Of a DNA stretch of 39,980 nt, positions 24,563-32,570 are shown piece by piece; position 1 is the first letter of the stretch, and every line of letters begins with the position of its first letter. Both the position numbers and the translations under genes were made by a program. The DNA comes from a virus. Under the pieces are notes generated by a model. The model saw only the letters and a program-made list of their open reading frames with translations, was not told the origin of the DNA and searched no databases. The stretch spans positions 1 to 39,980 of the IMG/VR virus record IMGVR_UViG_3300027739_000157; one strand, given 5' to 3'.

Positions 24563-25950
24563 CGTCCTCTTGCGCTGCGTCTGCCTCTGCGAATTCCGTC
24601 GTAGTCCTGGAGCTTCTTGTTCACGTCCAGGAACGAGATGCCCCACACCAGCGCGTCGACCCTATCAGGCGACGTCTCATCGTTCGCCGGGTCCCATCCG
24701 CACATCTGGTCCTCCAGGCGCCCAAGCATCCCGAGGTGATGTACCCGGCCCTGTTCGTAGAGGGTCGAGATTGGGTCCGCCCGAACCGCCTTGCCCCTCG
24801 ACGCGTGCACCGACTTGAACGGAGGGGCGTCGTCGCGCTCCACCTGCACGTTTCGCTCGACGAGGTCTCCGCCGTTGTTGACCTCGCCGACGATGTAATC
24901 CGCTTCCCAGCGGTCAAATGCTTCGAGGGCTCGAGCGGCCCATTGCGCTGGCGAGTAGACCCCAGAGAGGTCATCCAGCACATAAGCGTGCCCGTCCTCT
25001 CCCAGCCCCACGACGATGATGCCGGTCTCGTTCGACTTCGGGTTGGTCGAGACCGCCGGGTCGATTGCGACAACGACCCGCCGCATCTGCGGGAGATTCT
25101 CCCGCGACATGACCCGCAAGTCGTCGATGCGAGTCCGGACCCATAGAGCGTTTGGGTTGTCCTCGAGAATCTCCGCCTCGAGTTCCTGCCGTCCCAACCT
25201 CGTACCCTCGTACTCGCGGATGATCTGTTCCAGGAACTGCTTTGCCAGGTTGGCTCGATTGTCGTATGTCGTGCCCTTCGTCAGCGCGACATCCTGCCCG
25301 CCTCGGGCGACAAGGGCCTTGATGAGCGGCGTCGGCCTTGGCGTCGTGGTCACGATGCCCTGTGGGTTCGACCCCAGCCGGAATCCGAGCTGCAACTGCG
25401 TCCACGCGTCCGGGTACCGCCAGCTCGCGAGTTCGTCGGCCCAGAACGAATCGCACTGCTTGCCGCGGAATCTGTCTGGCTTCTCCGCAGTGATGCAAAG
25501 CGCCTTCGCCCCACACTTCGGCCATACAACCTGGCTCTTGTTCGCCAGATATAACGGCTTGTTCCATGGAGGCGAGACGGCCAACAGGCCCGACTCGCCC
25601 TCGATCATGATGTCCCGAATGTCGTCCGACGTTGGACCTGCGATGATGAGTCGCTTGCCTTGACCAGATTCTACCCTGTCACGAACCCACTCTGCGCCAG
25701 TTCGCGTCTTGCCGTACCCTCGTCCGGCAAGAATGAGCCATATGACCCACGCCCACACGGGCGGCAGCTGCTGCTCTCTGGCCCAGACTCCCTTCCAATC
25801 GTACAGGAGGGCTCGCGCCGTCTCATCCGGGAGCGTCGCTATCGCCTGGCGAACCTGCCCCGGGCTCATCTTGCGGAGCAAGTCGCGCAAGCGCGTCGGC
25901 AAGCTGTCCACGGGCATCCTCGATTTCGATTGCTCCACCGTCTGGGCCAC
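24559..25950 (-). CDS. terL: terminase large subunit
   Basis: A 463-residue DNA packaging ATPase/nuclease. Walker A is GRGYGKT (residues 76-82), Walker B region CDSFWADE (~167-174), and the nuclease domain has VVVAIDPAVS (Asp ~298) and DRVDALVWG. Ends in a basic tail (RRGRRSARGR). GTG 25950 overlaps the small subunit by 128 bp; ATG 25917 is a possible alternative that loses 11 residues. Position next to portal and small subunit is standard. Confidence 0.92.
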   Translation of the reverse strand: MAQTVEQSKSRMPVDSLPTRLRDLLRKMSPGQVRQAIATLPDETARALLYDWKGVWAREQQLPPVWAWVIWLILAGRGYGKTRTGAEWVRDRVESGQGKRLIIAGPTSDDIRDIMIEGESGLLAVSPPWNKPLYLANKSQVVWPKCGAKALCITAEKPDRFRGKQCDSFWADELASWRYPDAWTQLQLGFRLGSNPQGIVTTTPRPTPLIKALVARGGQDVALTKGTTYDNRANLAKQFLEQIIREYEGTRLGRQELEAEILEDNPNALWVRTRIDDLRVMSRENLPQMRRVVVAIDPAVSTNPKSNETGIIVVGLGEDGHAYVLDDLSGVYSPAQWAARALEAFDRWEADYIVGEVNNGGDLVERNVQVERDDAPPFKSVHASRGKAVRADPISTLYEQGRVHHLGMLGRLEDQMCGWDPANDETSPDRVDALVWGISFLDVNKKLQDYDGIRRGRRSARGR

Positions 25951-26326
25951 TCACCTCTGCTCGCGAGGGGGCGTCCAGTCCGAGCAGCTTGGCGCGCCTG
26001 TCCTCGATACGGAGCGCGGAGTCGATGGCCCGCGGGTCTCCTCGCTTCACCTTGCCTCGCAGCGCGTACAGCATCGCGTCGAGTCGGTGGATCTGCTGGT
26101 CTCGAACGTCCGTGGCTGTCTCCGCCGTCTGCTCTCGAAGCTCCGCGAACCTGGCCTGGACAAGCTTCCAGGCGCCCTGGCGCGTGATACCGAGAGTCCG
26201 CCCGATGGCGTCGTAGCTCATGCCGTCCCGTCGAAGTTCGAGCGCCATCGTAGACCGGTCACGAGCTCGGATCCTGTGCGGCGTCACCTTGGTCGTCTGG
26301 ACCTTTGCCGCCTGCTTCTTCGCCAT
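25823..26326 (-). CDS. terS: terminase small subunit
   Basis: A 167-residue protein with a basic N-terminus and an HTH (ELRRDGMSYDAIGRTLGITR, QGAWKLVQ) typical of small terminases that recognise the pac/cos site. The C-terminal part is helical and then acidic. It ends inside the start of the large subunit gene, so the two are coupled. Confidence 0.82.
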   Translation of the reverse strand: MAKKQAAKVQTTKVTPHRIRARDRSTMALELRRDGMSYDAIGRTLGITRQGAWKLVQARFAELREQTAETATDVRDQQIHRLDAMLYALRGKVKRGDPRAIDSALRIEDRRAKLLGLDAPSRAEVSGPDGGAIEIEDARGQLADALARLAPQDEPGAGSPGDSDAPG

Positions 26327-26348
26327 GACCCGTAAACCTGCCCGTACG

Positions 26349-26567
26349 TCAACCCCACGACCACCGAAAGACGAACCGCATGCTCCCGCACCGGCACGCC
26401 GTGAGCGGGTCCGGCACCTCGAGCTCGAACACGGTCCGTCCGTCTACCTTCATCTCCCTCGAGATTCTCGCCCCGGCCGCCTTGAGCCGGTCTAGGTCAG
26501 CTTCCGCCTTGCATGCGACGCACCTGCACGCGAAGCCTACTTCCACGTCCTGCTCGAACACGGCCAT
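26349..26567 (-). CDS. small cysteine-rich protein, possible zinc binder
   Basis: A 72-residue protein with CRCVAC near the N-terminus (residues 14-19) and CRCGS near the C-terminus, a spacing consistent with a single four-cysteine zinc site. Its ATG lacks a clear ribosome site. No family known. It lies 22 bp from the terminase small subunit. Confidence 0.55.
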   Translation of the reverse strand: MAVFEQDVEVGFACRCVACKAEADLDRLKAAGARISREMKVDGRTVFELEVPDPLTACRCGSMRFVFRWSWG

Positions 26568-26901
26568 CGGCCAAACCGTAGCAGCGGAGAAGCGTCAACG
26601 CCAGGCTCCGCAACGGGGAGGTTCCGCGCGGTCGGGGCCGGCCTGGCACGACCCTCAGGAGGGGGAAGGAGGCCCGACGGTGATGAGGCGCCGGGGACGA
26701 GAGACCAGCCGAAACGAAGACGGCTCGCCACACGTCCTCGGGGCCTCGCGCGCGATCGTGTCTGCGCTGAGGTTGACGCCGTTTCGCTCTCAGCTTCGCT
26801 GAATCGCGAGTTACTCCGTCCGGGCTCCGCCCGTCCGGTTGCCCTCACCCCCTACCCCCTCTCCCAGAGACACGAAGTCCTACTGTAAGGGTGGGACACA
26901 A
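26568..26901. other. 334-bp intergenic region between the replication and packaging modules
   Basis: No convincing gene. It contains a stem-loop CGGGC-TCC-GCCCG at 26821-26833 within a direct repeat of CCGTCCGG, and a small CAGC-TTC-GCTG hairpin at 26791-26801. I see no strong promoter, but as the longest gap in the minus-strand block it is the best place for a late promoter or a terminator for the replication operon. Open frames here have no ribosome sites and low-quality composition. Confidence 0.5.
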
Positions 26902-27243
26902 TTACGTTCCCTCGCTTTTCCGTCTTTCCAACTTCGCTCGTATGCACGCGCGCACGCGACACATCACCGTCGCGTACTCCTGGGGCCGCCCGGGGCCATG
27001 CGCGACCGGAAACATGATGCCGCACCCGCACGCGCAGAACCGCTCTTCGATCCCCTCGAGCCTCCGAATCTCGGCAAGAATCGCTCGAATGTCGCGCTGG
27101 TCTGCCTTGCGCTCCCGATCCCGTTCTCGCTCCTCCTCGGTCCGCTCTGCGACGTACCGGGCCTCGGCCTCGAACCGTTCCTGCCTCGCGACGGCCCCCG
27201 CGTCGCAGAACTCCTCGAGCACTTCAGCCGCGAGATCGCGCAT
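26902..27243 (-). CDS. coiled-coil protein with cysteine cluster (CGC zinc motif), unknown
   Basis: A 113-residue protein from ATG 27243 (20-bp overlap with the upstream gene). Residues ~18-65 are a charged coiled coil (QERFEAEARYVAERTEEERE, RDRERKADQRDIRAILAEIR). The C-terminal ~45 residues carry CACGCG (70-74) then CRVRAC (95-100), giving a likely zinc site. It closes the replication-module block. Possibly DNA-binding; no family known. Confidence 0.65.
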   Translation of the reverse strand: MRDLAAEVLEEFCDAGAVARQERFEAEARYVAERTEEERERDRERKADQRDIRAILAEIRRLEGIEERFCACGCGIMFPVAHGPGRPQEYATVMCRVRACIRAKLERRKSEGT

Positions 27244-27817
27244 AGTACGCCTCCAGCGCAGCGGAGAGCATGACCCTCGCCCTTTGCACGAGCTCGTCGA
27301 CGATCGAGGAGTCCGCTTGACTCGTGGACATCGAGAGCATTTCGAGGGCGCCGCGGGGCCCGAGGGGCGGGCGGTGCCGGCGGGCCCGACGAGCGTTGAT
27401 GACGGCGACGGCCTGCTGCACCGTGTCGAGCTGGCAGAGCAGGGCGACCGAGATCCCGCACAGGCGCGATTGATCGCCGAACTGAAGCTCGAGCACGGCG
27501 CGGTCAGTGGGGGAGAGCTGCCGGACGCGGGCGAAGATCCGGCGGGCATCGGCCAGCTTGCGACGGCGAGCGTGGAGCCGCTCGATGGCGTCGTCGCTTG
27601 CCGAGCATGTCGAACGGGTCTCTCGGGCCGGTTGCTGCGCTTCCAGCCACTCAGGTGCCCCCTGCGACCACACCTCTCGCGCCTCAAGCCTTCGCCCGGA
27701 AAGCGCCATGCGATCCATCGACGCTTCGAACCCAGATTGGACGCTCCGCACGCCAAGATCCGCCTCGGCCCCTCCGCCGAAGTACCACTCGAGTTCCAGC
27801 AGGTCGTCCGTGCTCAT
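27224..27817 (-). CDS. hypothetical helical protein of the late-early junction
   Basis: A 197-residue protein. Residues ~80-125 (LHARRRKLADARRIFARVRQ, LSPTDRAVLELQFGDQSRL) resemble the sigma-region-4-like or antiterminator-like helical regions of phage late activators, but the match is weak and I do not call it one. The rest is charged and helical. Start ATG 27817 overlaps the preceding gene by 4 bp. It lies just before the longest intergenic gap, where a late regulator would often be. Confidence 0.6.
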   Translation of the reverse strand: MSTDDLLELEWYFGGGAEADLGVRSVQSGFEASMDRMALSGRRLEAREVWSQGAPEWLEAQQPARETRSTCSASDDAIERLHARRRKLADARRIFARVRQLSPTDRAVLELQFGDQSRLCGISVALLCQLDTVQQAVAVINARRARRHRPPLGPRGALEMLSMSTSQADSSIVDELVQRARVMLSAALEAYYARSRG

Positions 27818-28011
27818 TTCGCCTCCACCGGCACATGAGGGGTCGTCGGCTCCGCAGGCGTCCCATGCACGACGAGCCTAACGGCGCATCCGAGGTCGAT
27901 CAACTCCTCGCCTTGCGGGCACGCTCGCACGATTGCCCCGGCGAGACGGCGAGCCGACGCGTGGTCGATGTGGATCTCGGTCACCTGTCCTCGTTTGCGG
28001 ATTTCAATCAC
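27814..28011 (-). CDS. small protein, unknown
   Basis: A 65-residue protein from GTG 28011 with the strong site GGAGGTCC 6 bp upstream and a GTGA overlap with the nuclease gene before it. Sequence: IEIRKRGQVTEIHIDHASAR then a helical segment and a VRLVVHG strand. No family recognised. Confidence 0.66.
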   Translation of the reverse strand: MIEIRKRGQVTEIHIDHASARRLAGAIVRACPQGEELIDLGCAVRLVVHGTPAEPTTPHVPVEAK

Positions 28012-28769
28012 GTTGGACCTCCGTCCTTCGAATCCTTGCCGCCTAGAACGCGTAGACCGCCCCGGGCCGTCTCCTTGCCCGTCGGGAGGTCCACGGGCGC
28101 GCTGGCTGTGGCAAGGGGTTGGCTGGGCCACACCGTGAGACGCCTCCCGTCCCTTCTGATCTCCAGCCCCGGGACGAGCCCCTCTTCGATGCGCTTGGCG
28201 AACGCGCCGCGGGCCGTCATCGCGCTGTGGTAGTGGTGGTCGATGCTGTCGAACAGCTCGCGGAGTGTGCATCCGGGGCGGTGCCGGACATGATCGGCGG
28301 CACGCCGGCACGTCTCGCGAAACGGCGTCCACTGCCCACCGGCTTGGGAACCCGCGGCAAGAGCGGTGCGGTGCTCGTCGCAGAGATCCTTGGTCCACCG
28401 GGTGGTTGCGCGGCGATGCAGGTTGGCCCGGCGCGTCTGCTGCACCCGCATACCGTCAGCCCATCGATCTTGCCTCACCTCGAGCAGCCCAACCCCCTCG
28501 TGCGCCAGCAGGCTCCGGGCGAAGTGTCGCGGCTCCCTCGCTTGCGGGACTGCGACGCTGACGAGGTGAGCGTAGTGCGTCCGAGCAAAGGCTTGCTCGA
28601 TCAAATCTAGGGATAGGCTCGTCTTGGTCTCGATGACCCAGACGAGCGGGCGCAGACGGGCCACGATGTCGGCTCTCCCGCCGTCGGGGAGCGTGACTTC
28701 CTGCCACGTCTCCCAGCCATCACCGGATAGGAATTGCAGCACGGTGGCTGCTAGGTCGGTTTCCTTCAT
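28008..28769 (-). CDS. putative PD-(D/E)XK-type nuclease
   Basis: A 253-residue protein. Near the N-terminus: LPDGGRADIVARLRPLVWVI, then ETKTSLSLDLIEQA: the D34 ... E47-x-K49 arrangement (GGRADIVA / VIETKT) is that of the restriction-endonuclease fold. Central region contains Arg/His-rich segments; the C-terminal part is basic and Pro-rich. It could be a nuclease acting on host DNA or in recombination. Overlaps neighbours by 4 bp on both sides. Confidence 0.66.
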   Translation of the reverse strand: MKETDLAATVLQFLSGDGWETWQEVTLPDGGRADIVARLRPLVWVIETKTSLSLDLIEQAFARTHYAHLVSVAVPQAREPRHFARSLLAHEGVGLLEVRQDRWADGMRVQQTRRANLHRRATTRWTKDLCDEHRTALAAGSQAGGQWTPFRETCRRAADHVRHRPGCTLRELFDSIDHHYHSAMTARGAFAKRIEEGLVPGLEIRRDGRRLTVWPSQPLATASAPVDLPTGKETARGGLRVLGGKDSKDGGPT

Positions 28770-28972
28770 CGCTTGCCCTCATGGCACTTTCGCCCACGGT
28801 GCTTCCCCATCCACTCCCAAGGCAGGCCCCAATCCGCATCCACCTTCTCGGAGTCACCACACGCCGTGCAGACGAACTCTTCGCCCCGGCACAGTATGGG
28901 ATCGGGCTCCAGGTGTGACGTGTCGCGAGCCTGCCGCGCGATCTCGTCGGGGGTGAGCTTTGCGCCGGTCAC
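28766..28972 (-). CDS. small zinc-finger-like protein
   Basis: A 68-residue protein from GTG 28972 (GTGA overlap with the VRR-NUC gene). It holds CRGEEFVCTACGDSEK, a CxxC with further Cys on each side, and a C-terminal RGRKCHEGKR, so one zinc site is likely. Probably a DNA- or protein-binding accessory of the neighbouring nucleases. Confidence 0.66.
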   Translation of the reverse strand: MTGAKLTPDEIARQARDTSHLEPDPILCRGEEFVCTACGDSEKVDADWGLPWEWMGKHRGRKCHEGKR

Positions 28973-29451
28973 ATTGCCACCCCGAATACCGACGCGGAAA
29001 GCCTCTCAGCCTGCTCTCGAATCCGCGCCACCACACCGCGCGCCTCGCTCGGGCTCGTCACGACGGCGTACACGCCGCCGGCGGCCTCGTGCATCGCCTG
29101 CCACTCGCGTTGCTCCGCGCTCTGCTGCTCGTCGTAGCGCTTGACCTCGAGAGCCACCGACCGACCGCACACCACGCCGAGGATGTCCGCGGTTCCCTTC
29201 GGAGCCGCCTTGAACAGCCCTCGGCCAGTCTCCCCGGCCTTCGTGGTGTAGTCGTACACGCGCCTGCCGCTGTTCGCGCGCCACCAGTACGCTTGCCCGT
29301 CGCGCGAAACGTAGAGCCCGGTTCGGACCCACGAGCCCTTACCTGTTTTCCTGGATACCTCGTATCGGCGCCGTTCGGCACCAAGCGAGGCCAGGATCCA
29401 GGCTTGGATGTCCTTCTCGAGCGGGCCGGTGAGTGCGAATCGCTTACCCAT
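28969..29451 (-). CDS. VRR-NUC domain nuclease
   Basis: A 160-residue single-domain protein. LEKDIQAWILASLGA is followed by a beta core, then GTADILGVVCGRSVALEVKR (D89 ... E102-x-K104) and QQSAEQREWQAMHEAAGGVY. This is the classic stand-alone phage VRR-NUC pattern (PD-(D/E)XK superfamily), a structure-specific nuclease for DNA junction processing. ATG 29451 with GGAGG 8 bp upstream; the frame is open farther upstream but antisense to the next gene. Confidence 0.88.
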   Translation of the reverse strand: MGKRFALTGPLEKDIQAWILASLGAERRRYEVSRKTGKGSWVRTGLYVSRDGQAYWWRANSGRRVYDYTTKAGETGRGLFKAAPKGTADILGVVCGRSVALEVKRYDEQQSAEQREWQAMHEAAGGVYAVVTSPSEARGVVARIREQAERLSASVFGVAM

Positions 29452-29674
29452 CGACGCGCCCTCCGGACGTTGCCGCCCACGCAAGCATCTTTGCTCGCTG
29501 CCGCTGCTTGCGTGACTCCTCGGCAATACGCTGTCGCAGCGCGATGAGGCTGCCTTGCTGCCGCAGCGTCCAGCCGATCTTGAGCCGGCGCGCTTCCTCG
29601 ATGAGCCGCCGCCGCCGTTCGGCCCCCTCGCGTAGGCGCTGGGACAGCTTCTCAATTCGGTCGGTGGGGGTCAT
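29444..29674 (-). CDS. small basic coiled-coil protein, unknown
   Basis: A 76-residue protein, very rich in Arg, Glu and Ala and predicted helical throughout (IEKLSQRLREGAERRRRLIE). ATG 29674 overlaps the preceding stop (ATGA). Probably binds DNA or another replication protein; no family recognised. Confidence 0.65.
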   Translation of the reverse strand: MTPTDRIEKLSQRLREGAERRRRLIEEARRLKIGWTLRQQGSLIALRQRIAEESRKQRQRAKMLAWAATSGGRVDG

Positions 29675-29856
29675 CGCTGCCTCGCGTCGTCGTTCTCTCG
29701 CCACTCGCGAATCCGATCGCGCGTCCGCTGTAGAGCCTCCGCCGCCAGCAGCTCGATCGCGACGGTAATGGCGTCGGTCCTGTCAATCTTGCGCCCCTCT
29801 TCCGCCGCCGCCACGATGCGCTTGGCCGCCTGATGAGCTGTCGAGCAAATCGCCAT
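29671..29856 (-). CDS. small helical protein, unknown
   Basis: A 61-residue protein starting MAICSTAHQAAKRIVAAAEE and ending RDRIREWRENDDARQR. Its ATG shares a base with the DnaB stop (TGATG) and has GGGAGGTAC before it. Probably one or two helices. No family. Confidence 0.65.
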   Translation of the reverse strand: MAICSTAHQAAKRIVAAAEEGRKIDRTDAITVAIELLAAEALQRTRDRIREWRENDDARQR

Positions 29857-31211
29857 CAGTACCTCCCATCGGGTTCGTATCCGGGTTCCAAGTCGTCGAA
29901 CCGTGTGAACGCCTTCGTGAATGCGATCTGCGCCGCACCAGTGCCGCGGTGCCGCCCCTTCGCCACGTCGGCGTTGATCACGGTCGGCTTGTACGGGTCC
30001 GATTGTTCCGCTTCCTCGCTCAAAAACACGATCGCGTCGGCGTCTTGCTCGATGGCACCGGACTCCCGCAGGTCCGAGAGCTTCGGCTTCGGCTTCTTGC
30101 CTCGCTTCTCGACCTCGCGGTTGAGTTGGGCGAGCACGACCACAGGCACATCGAGCGACTGAGCCAACCGCTTGCACCCTCGAGAGATCGCCGCCACGCC
30201 CTCTTCCCGAGAGCGGTACTTCGGATCGGTCGCGACGAATTGCAGGTAGTCGATCAGCACGAGTCCCAGGTCGAGCCCGAGCTTCTTTCTCGCGATCGAG
30301 GCAACGCGCCGGGCCTTCGCGCGAATCGTCGCCATCGTCATGCCGCTTTCGTCGTCGATGAACACTGGCAGAGATCGGATGTTCTGCGCCGCCGCAGTGA
30401 GCCGCCTCCAGTCGTCTGGCTGCAAACGGTCCTGGTCCATGAGCCTGCTGTTGACTCGACCCTCGCTACACGCAACGCGCTGCACAAGGCGCTCGCGCCG
30501 CATCTCGAGCGAAAACACCGCGACAGCCCTTCCGGCCCTCGCGGTGTTGAGTGCGAAACAATTGACCCCCAACGCCGTCTTGCCCATTCCGGGCCGTGCT
30601 GCCACCACAGTGACGTCGCCTGGGTCAGTGCCCACAAGCACCTCATCCAGGCTCGCAAGCCCGGAGATGGCTCTTCGCGTGCGGTCAGCCTTGATGCGCT
30701 GTTGCAGGTTCGCAAAGCTCTCGGACACAAGCTCCTTGAGCACCATGGGAACCGAGGCCGCTCGGGCCTCCGAGATCTCGAAGATCGACTGCTCCGCCCC
30801 ATCGATGAACTTCTGCACGTCCTCCACCGTGCCGTACGCCTCCGCCGCCATGCGCTGCGCTTCGGAGATCAGCCGTCGGAGCCTCGCCTTGTCGCGCACA
30901 CGTCGCGCGTACTCGCCCACGTTCGCGATGCTCGGGACCTTGTCCATGATTTCGACCAGGTACGTCGCCCCTCCGACCTTCGGCATCTGGCCCCGGTCCT
31001 CGAGCCAACCCTTGATCGTCAGCACATCGATCGTCTTGTTCTCCTCGTCCAGCGCGAGAATCGCCTCGTAGATGGCGCGGTGCGCACTGGTGGACACGTC
31101 GTCCAGCGACATGATCGGCACGACCTCCGCGATCACGTCTGGCTTGAGCAGCAGGGCCGACAACACCGCGGCTTCCGCCTCGACGTCGCTGGGAGGAATT
31201 CGGTCAGACAT
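29856..31211 (-). CDS. dnaB: replicative DNA helicase, DnaB family
   Basis: A 451-residue protein with the DnaB N-terminal domain (PPSDVEAEAAVLSALLLKPD ... AHRAIYEAILAL), linker, and RecA-like ATPase: Walker A ARPGMGKTA (205-213), Walker B LVLIDYLQFV, and QSLDVPVVVLAQLNREVEKR with the DLRESGAIEQDAD motif. Length and motifs are complete, so it is likely active. It follows the initiator-like gene with an 8-bp overlap. This points to a bidirectional (theta-type) replication mode. Confidence 0.95.
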   Translation of the reverse strand: MSDRIPPSDVEAEAAVLSALLLKPDVIAEVVPIMSLDDVSTSAHRAIYEAILALDEENKTIDVLTIKGWLEDRGQMPKVGGATYLVEIMDKVPSIANVGEYARRVRDKARLRRLISEAQRMAAEAYGTVEDVQKFIDGAEQSIFEISEARAASVPMVLKELVSESFANLQQRIKADRTRRAISGLASLDEVLVGTDPGDVTVVAARPGMGKTALGVNCFALNTARAGRAVAVFSLEMRRERLVQRVACSEGRVNSRLMDQDRLQPDDWRRLTAAAQNIRSLPVFIDDESGMTMATIRAKARRVASIARKKLGLDLGLVLIDYLQFVATDPKYRSREEGVAAISRGCKRLAQSLDVPVVVLAQLNREVEKRGKKPKPKLSDLRESGAIEQDADAIVFLSEEAEQSDPYKPTVINADVAKGRHRGTGAAQIAFTKAFTRFDDLEPGYEPDGRY

Positions 31212-32208
31212 CGAGCACCCCGATCTGCGCCATGCTCTCCTGAGCTCGACGCTTTGCCGCCTCGCCCCATCCCTTCGGGAGACCGTACTCGCTCAGGCTC
31301 TTGAGCAGGTACTCGACGGCATGGCGCTTCGTGGCGAGAAAGTCGTTGAAGCCGTCGTCGCGCAGAAAGCTCGCGAACCAGTGGCGCAAGATCTCCTCGA
31401 CCAGTGGCTCGGGGTTCGCGCCGGGCTGCCCCCGGTCGGTCAACTCCGAGATCGCCTCGGACAGTGCCCGCTCCGCCAGCGCCTCGATCGCCTTGGCGCT
31501 CGCGGGGTTCTCGACGTACTTGCCGTATCCGCGGCGAGACCTCGAGTACATGTCCCGCCACAGCTTCCAGCAGAGACCCTTAGGGGCGGCGGGCTTCATC
31601 GGCAGTTGCTTCCCGTTCACCCTCTGCCTTCGAGAGGCTGGTGGGTCTTGAGACAAGATGGGCTGGGACGGTTCCGGTTCTCTGGATTCCGAACCGGGGT
31701 CCGGTGCGCCAGCACCCCTCGGAGAGATCTCTTTAAGTTGGGTTGGGTTGGGTTGGGTTGGGTTTAGTAGCGTTACACCAGCGTTTGAAACGCGTTGCAG
31801 CAACGGTGTTGAAACGGCGTTACATGAGCGTTTCTCTTCCGCGTTTTTGCTGCCCTTGCTGGCTTGCTTTTCCCTGAATCTACGCAGCCTTTCGCGCGAA
31901 TTGGCCCTTGCCTTCTCAACCGTCTCTTTGTCCTCGTTCCACTTCGTAAACTCGTGGATAACCCATTGCTTTCCTGGTTCAGTTTCATGGAGCAACCCGC
32001 GGTCTACGAGAGTTTTGAGGTGCCTAAACTGGCTCTTCCTTGGCAGATCCATGGCCGCAACGGTCAACGTTTGGGAAGTGATCACGCCATCCGTGAGCTG
32101 CTCGCGGGCGTAGGTCAGAAGGTCGACCCAGAGCAACCGGGCGTCCCGATCCATCCCGGCGAACTTCGGATGACGATTCCACCCATCGTGCAGCTTGAGC
32201 CACGACAT
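31204..32208 (-). CDS. replication initiator / replisome organiser-like protein
   Basis: A 334-residue protein. N-terminal winged-helix-like unit: MSWLKLHDGWNRHPKFAGMD, ARLLWVDLLTYAREQLTDGV, MDLPRKSQFRHLKTLVDRGL, LHETEPGKQWVIHEFTKWNE, which is the phage replisome organiser / O-like N-terminal domain. A linker with RRFREKQ and the repeat-coded NPTQPNPTQ follows, then a basic C-terminal domain. The origin may lie in this gene, as in other O-type genes. ATG 32208 with GGAGGAG upstream. Confidence 0.8.
   Translation of the reverse strand: MSWLKLHDGWNRHPKFAGMDRDARLLWVDLLTYAREQLTDGVITSQTLTVAAMDLPRKSQFRHLKTLVDRGLLHETEPGKQWVIHEFTKWNEDKETVEKARANSRERLRRFREKQASKGSKNAEEKRSCNAVSTPLLQRVSNAGVTLLNPTQPNPTQLKEISPRGAGAPDPGSESREPEPSQPILSQDPPASRRQRVNGKQLPMKPAAPKGLCWKLWRDMYSRSRRGYGKYVENPASAKAIEALAERALSEAISELTDRGQPGANPEPLVEEILRHWFASFLRDDGFNDFLATKRHAVEYLLKSLSEYGLPKGWGEAAKRRAQESMAQIGVLDV
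31738..31762 (-). repeat. five tandem TTGGG pentanucleotides in the initiator gene
   Basis: The plus strand reads TTGGG five times without interruption; the minus strand encodes NPTQPNPTQ in the initiator-like gene. One unit gained or lost would shift the reading frame. G-runs of three could also form a G-quadruplex on the template strand. Confidence 0.9.
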
Positions 32209-32570
32209 CAGCCTCTCCTCCCAGCAAAAACAGATTCCTCCACCGTCGCGTCCCACGACTCGGTGAAAAGCTCGAGCTGGCCTGACTTTCGAGCCCTCGT
32301 CCGCCTCGCGTTCGACGCGTGCTCCTTCGCATCGTGACGGAGATGACATCGCTGGCACAGAGCGGCGAGGTTCTCCTCGTCGTTGTGCGTCGGGTCGTGG
32401 TCGACGTGCGCGACCGTCAGGATGACCTTCGATCCCGTGACAGGGTGGGGCTGGTAGTTCTCGGCTCCGCACCACTCGCAGCGGTTTCCCGCCCTCTCGA
32501 AGCGGATGCGTTTGGACAGTTCGCGCCAGTTCGTCGGGTACAGCGCCCGCGCTTCAGCCCGGATCGGCAT
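32208..32570 (-). CDS. HNH endonuclease
   Basis: A 120-residue protein with CEWCGAEN (C31, C34), the HNH core VAHVDHDPTHNDEENLAALC and the second zinc pair CQRCHLRHD (C72, C75). The pattern is a full HNH with structural zinc. GGAGGTGA before ATG 32570. Placed between an MT-A70 methyltransferase and the initiator; it could be a packaging-associated, restriction or homing nuclease. With two methyltransferases beside it, a restriction partner is possible but unproved. Confidence 0.85.
   Translation of the reverse strand: MPIRAEARALYPTNWRELSKRIRFERAGNRCEWCGAENYQPHPVTGSKVILTVAHVDHDPTHNDEENLAALCQRCHLRHDAKEHASNARRTRARKSGQLELFTESWDATVEESVFAGRRG

Noticed and set aside
26537-26848. 103-codon minus-strand frame in the intergenic gap
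   Set aside because: Low-complexity Arg/Ser/Pro composition, no ribosome site and overlap with the Cys-rich gene.
29949-31304. 451-codon plus-strand frame over DnaB
   Set aside because: Antisense to a complete DnaB with intact motifs; composition is shadow-like.
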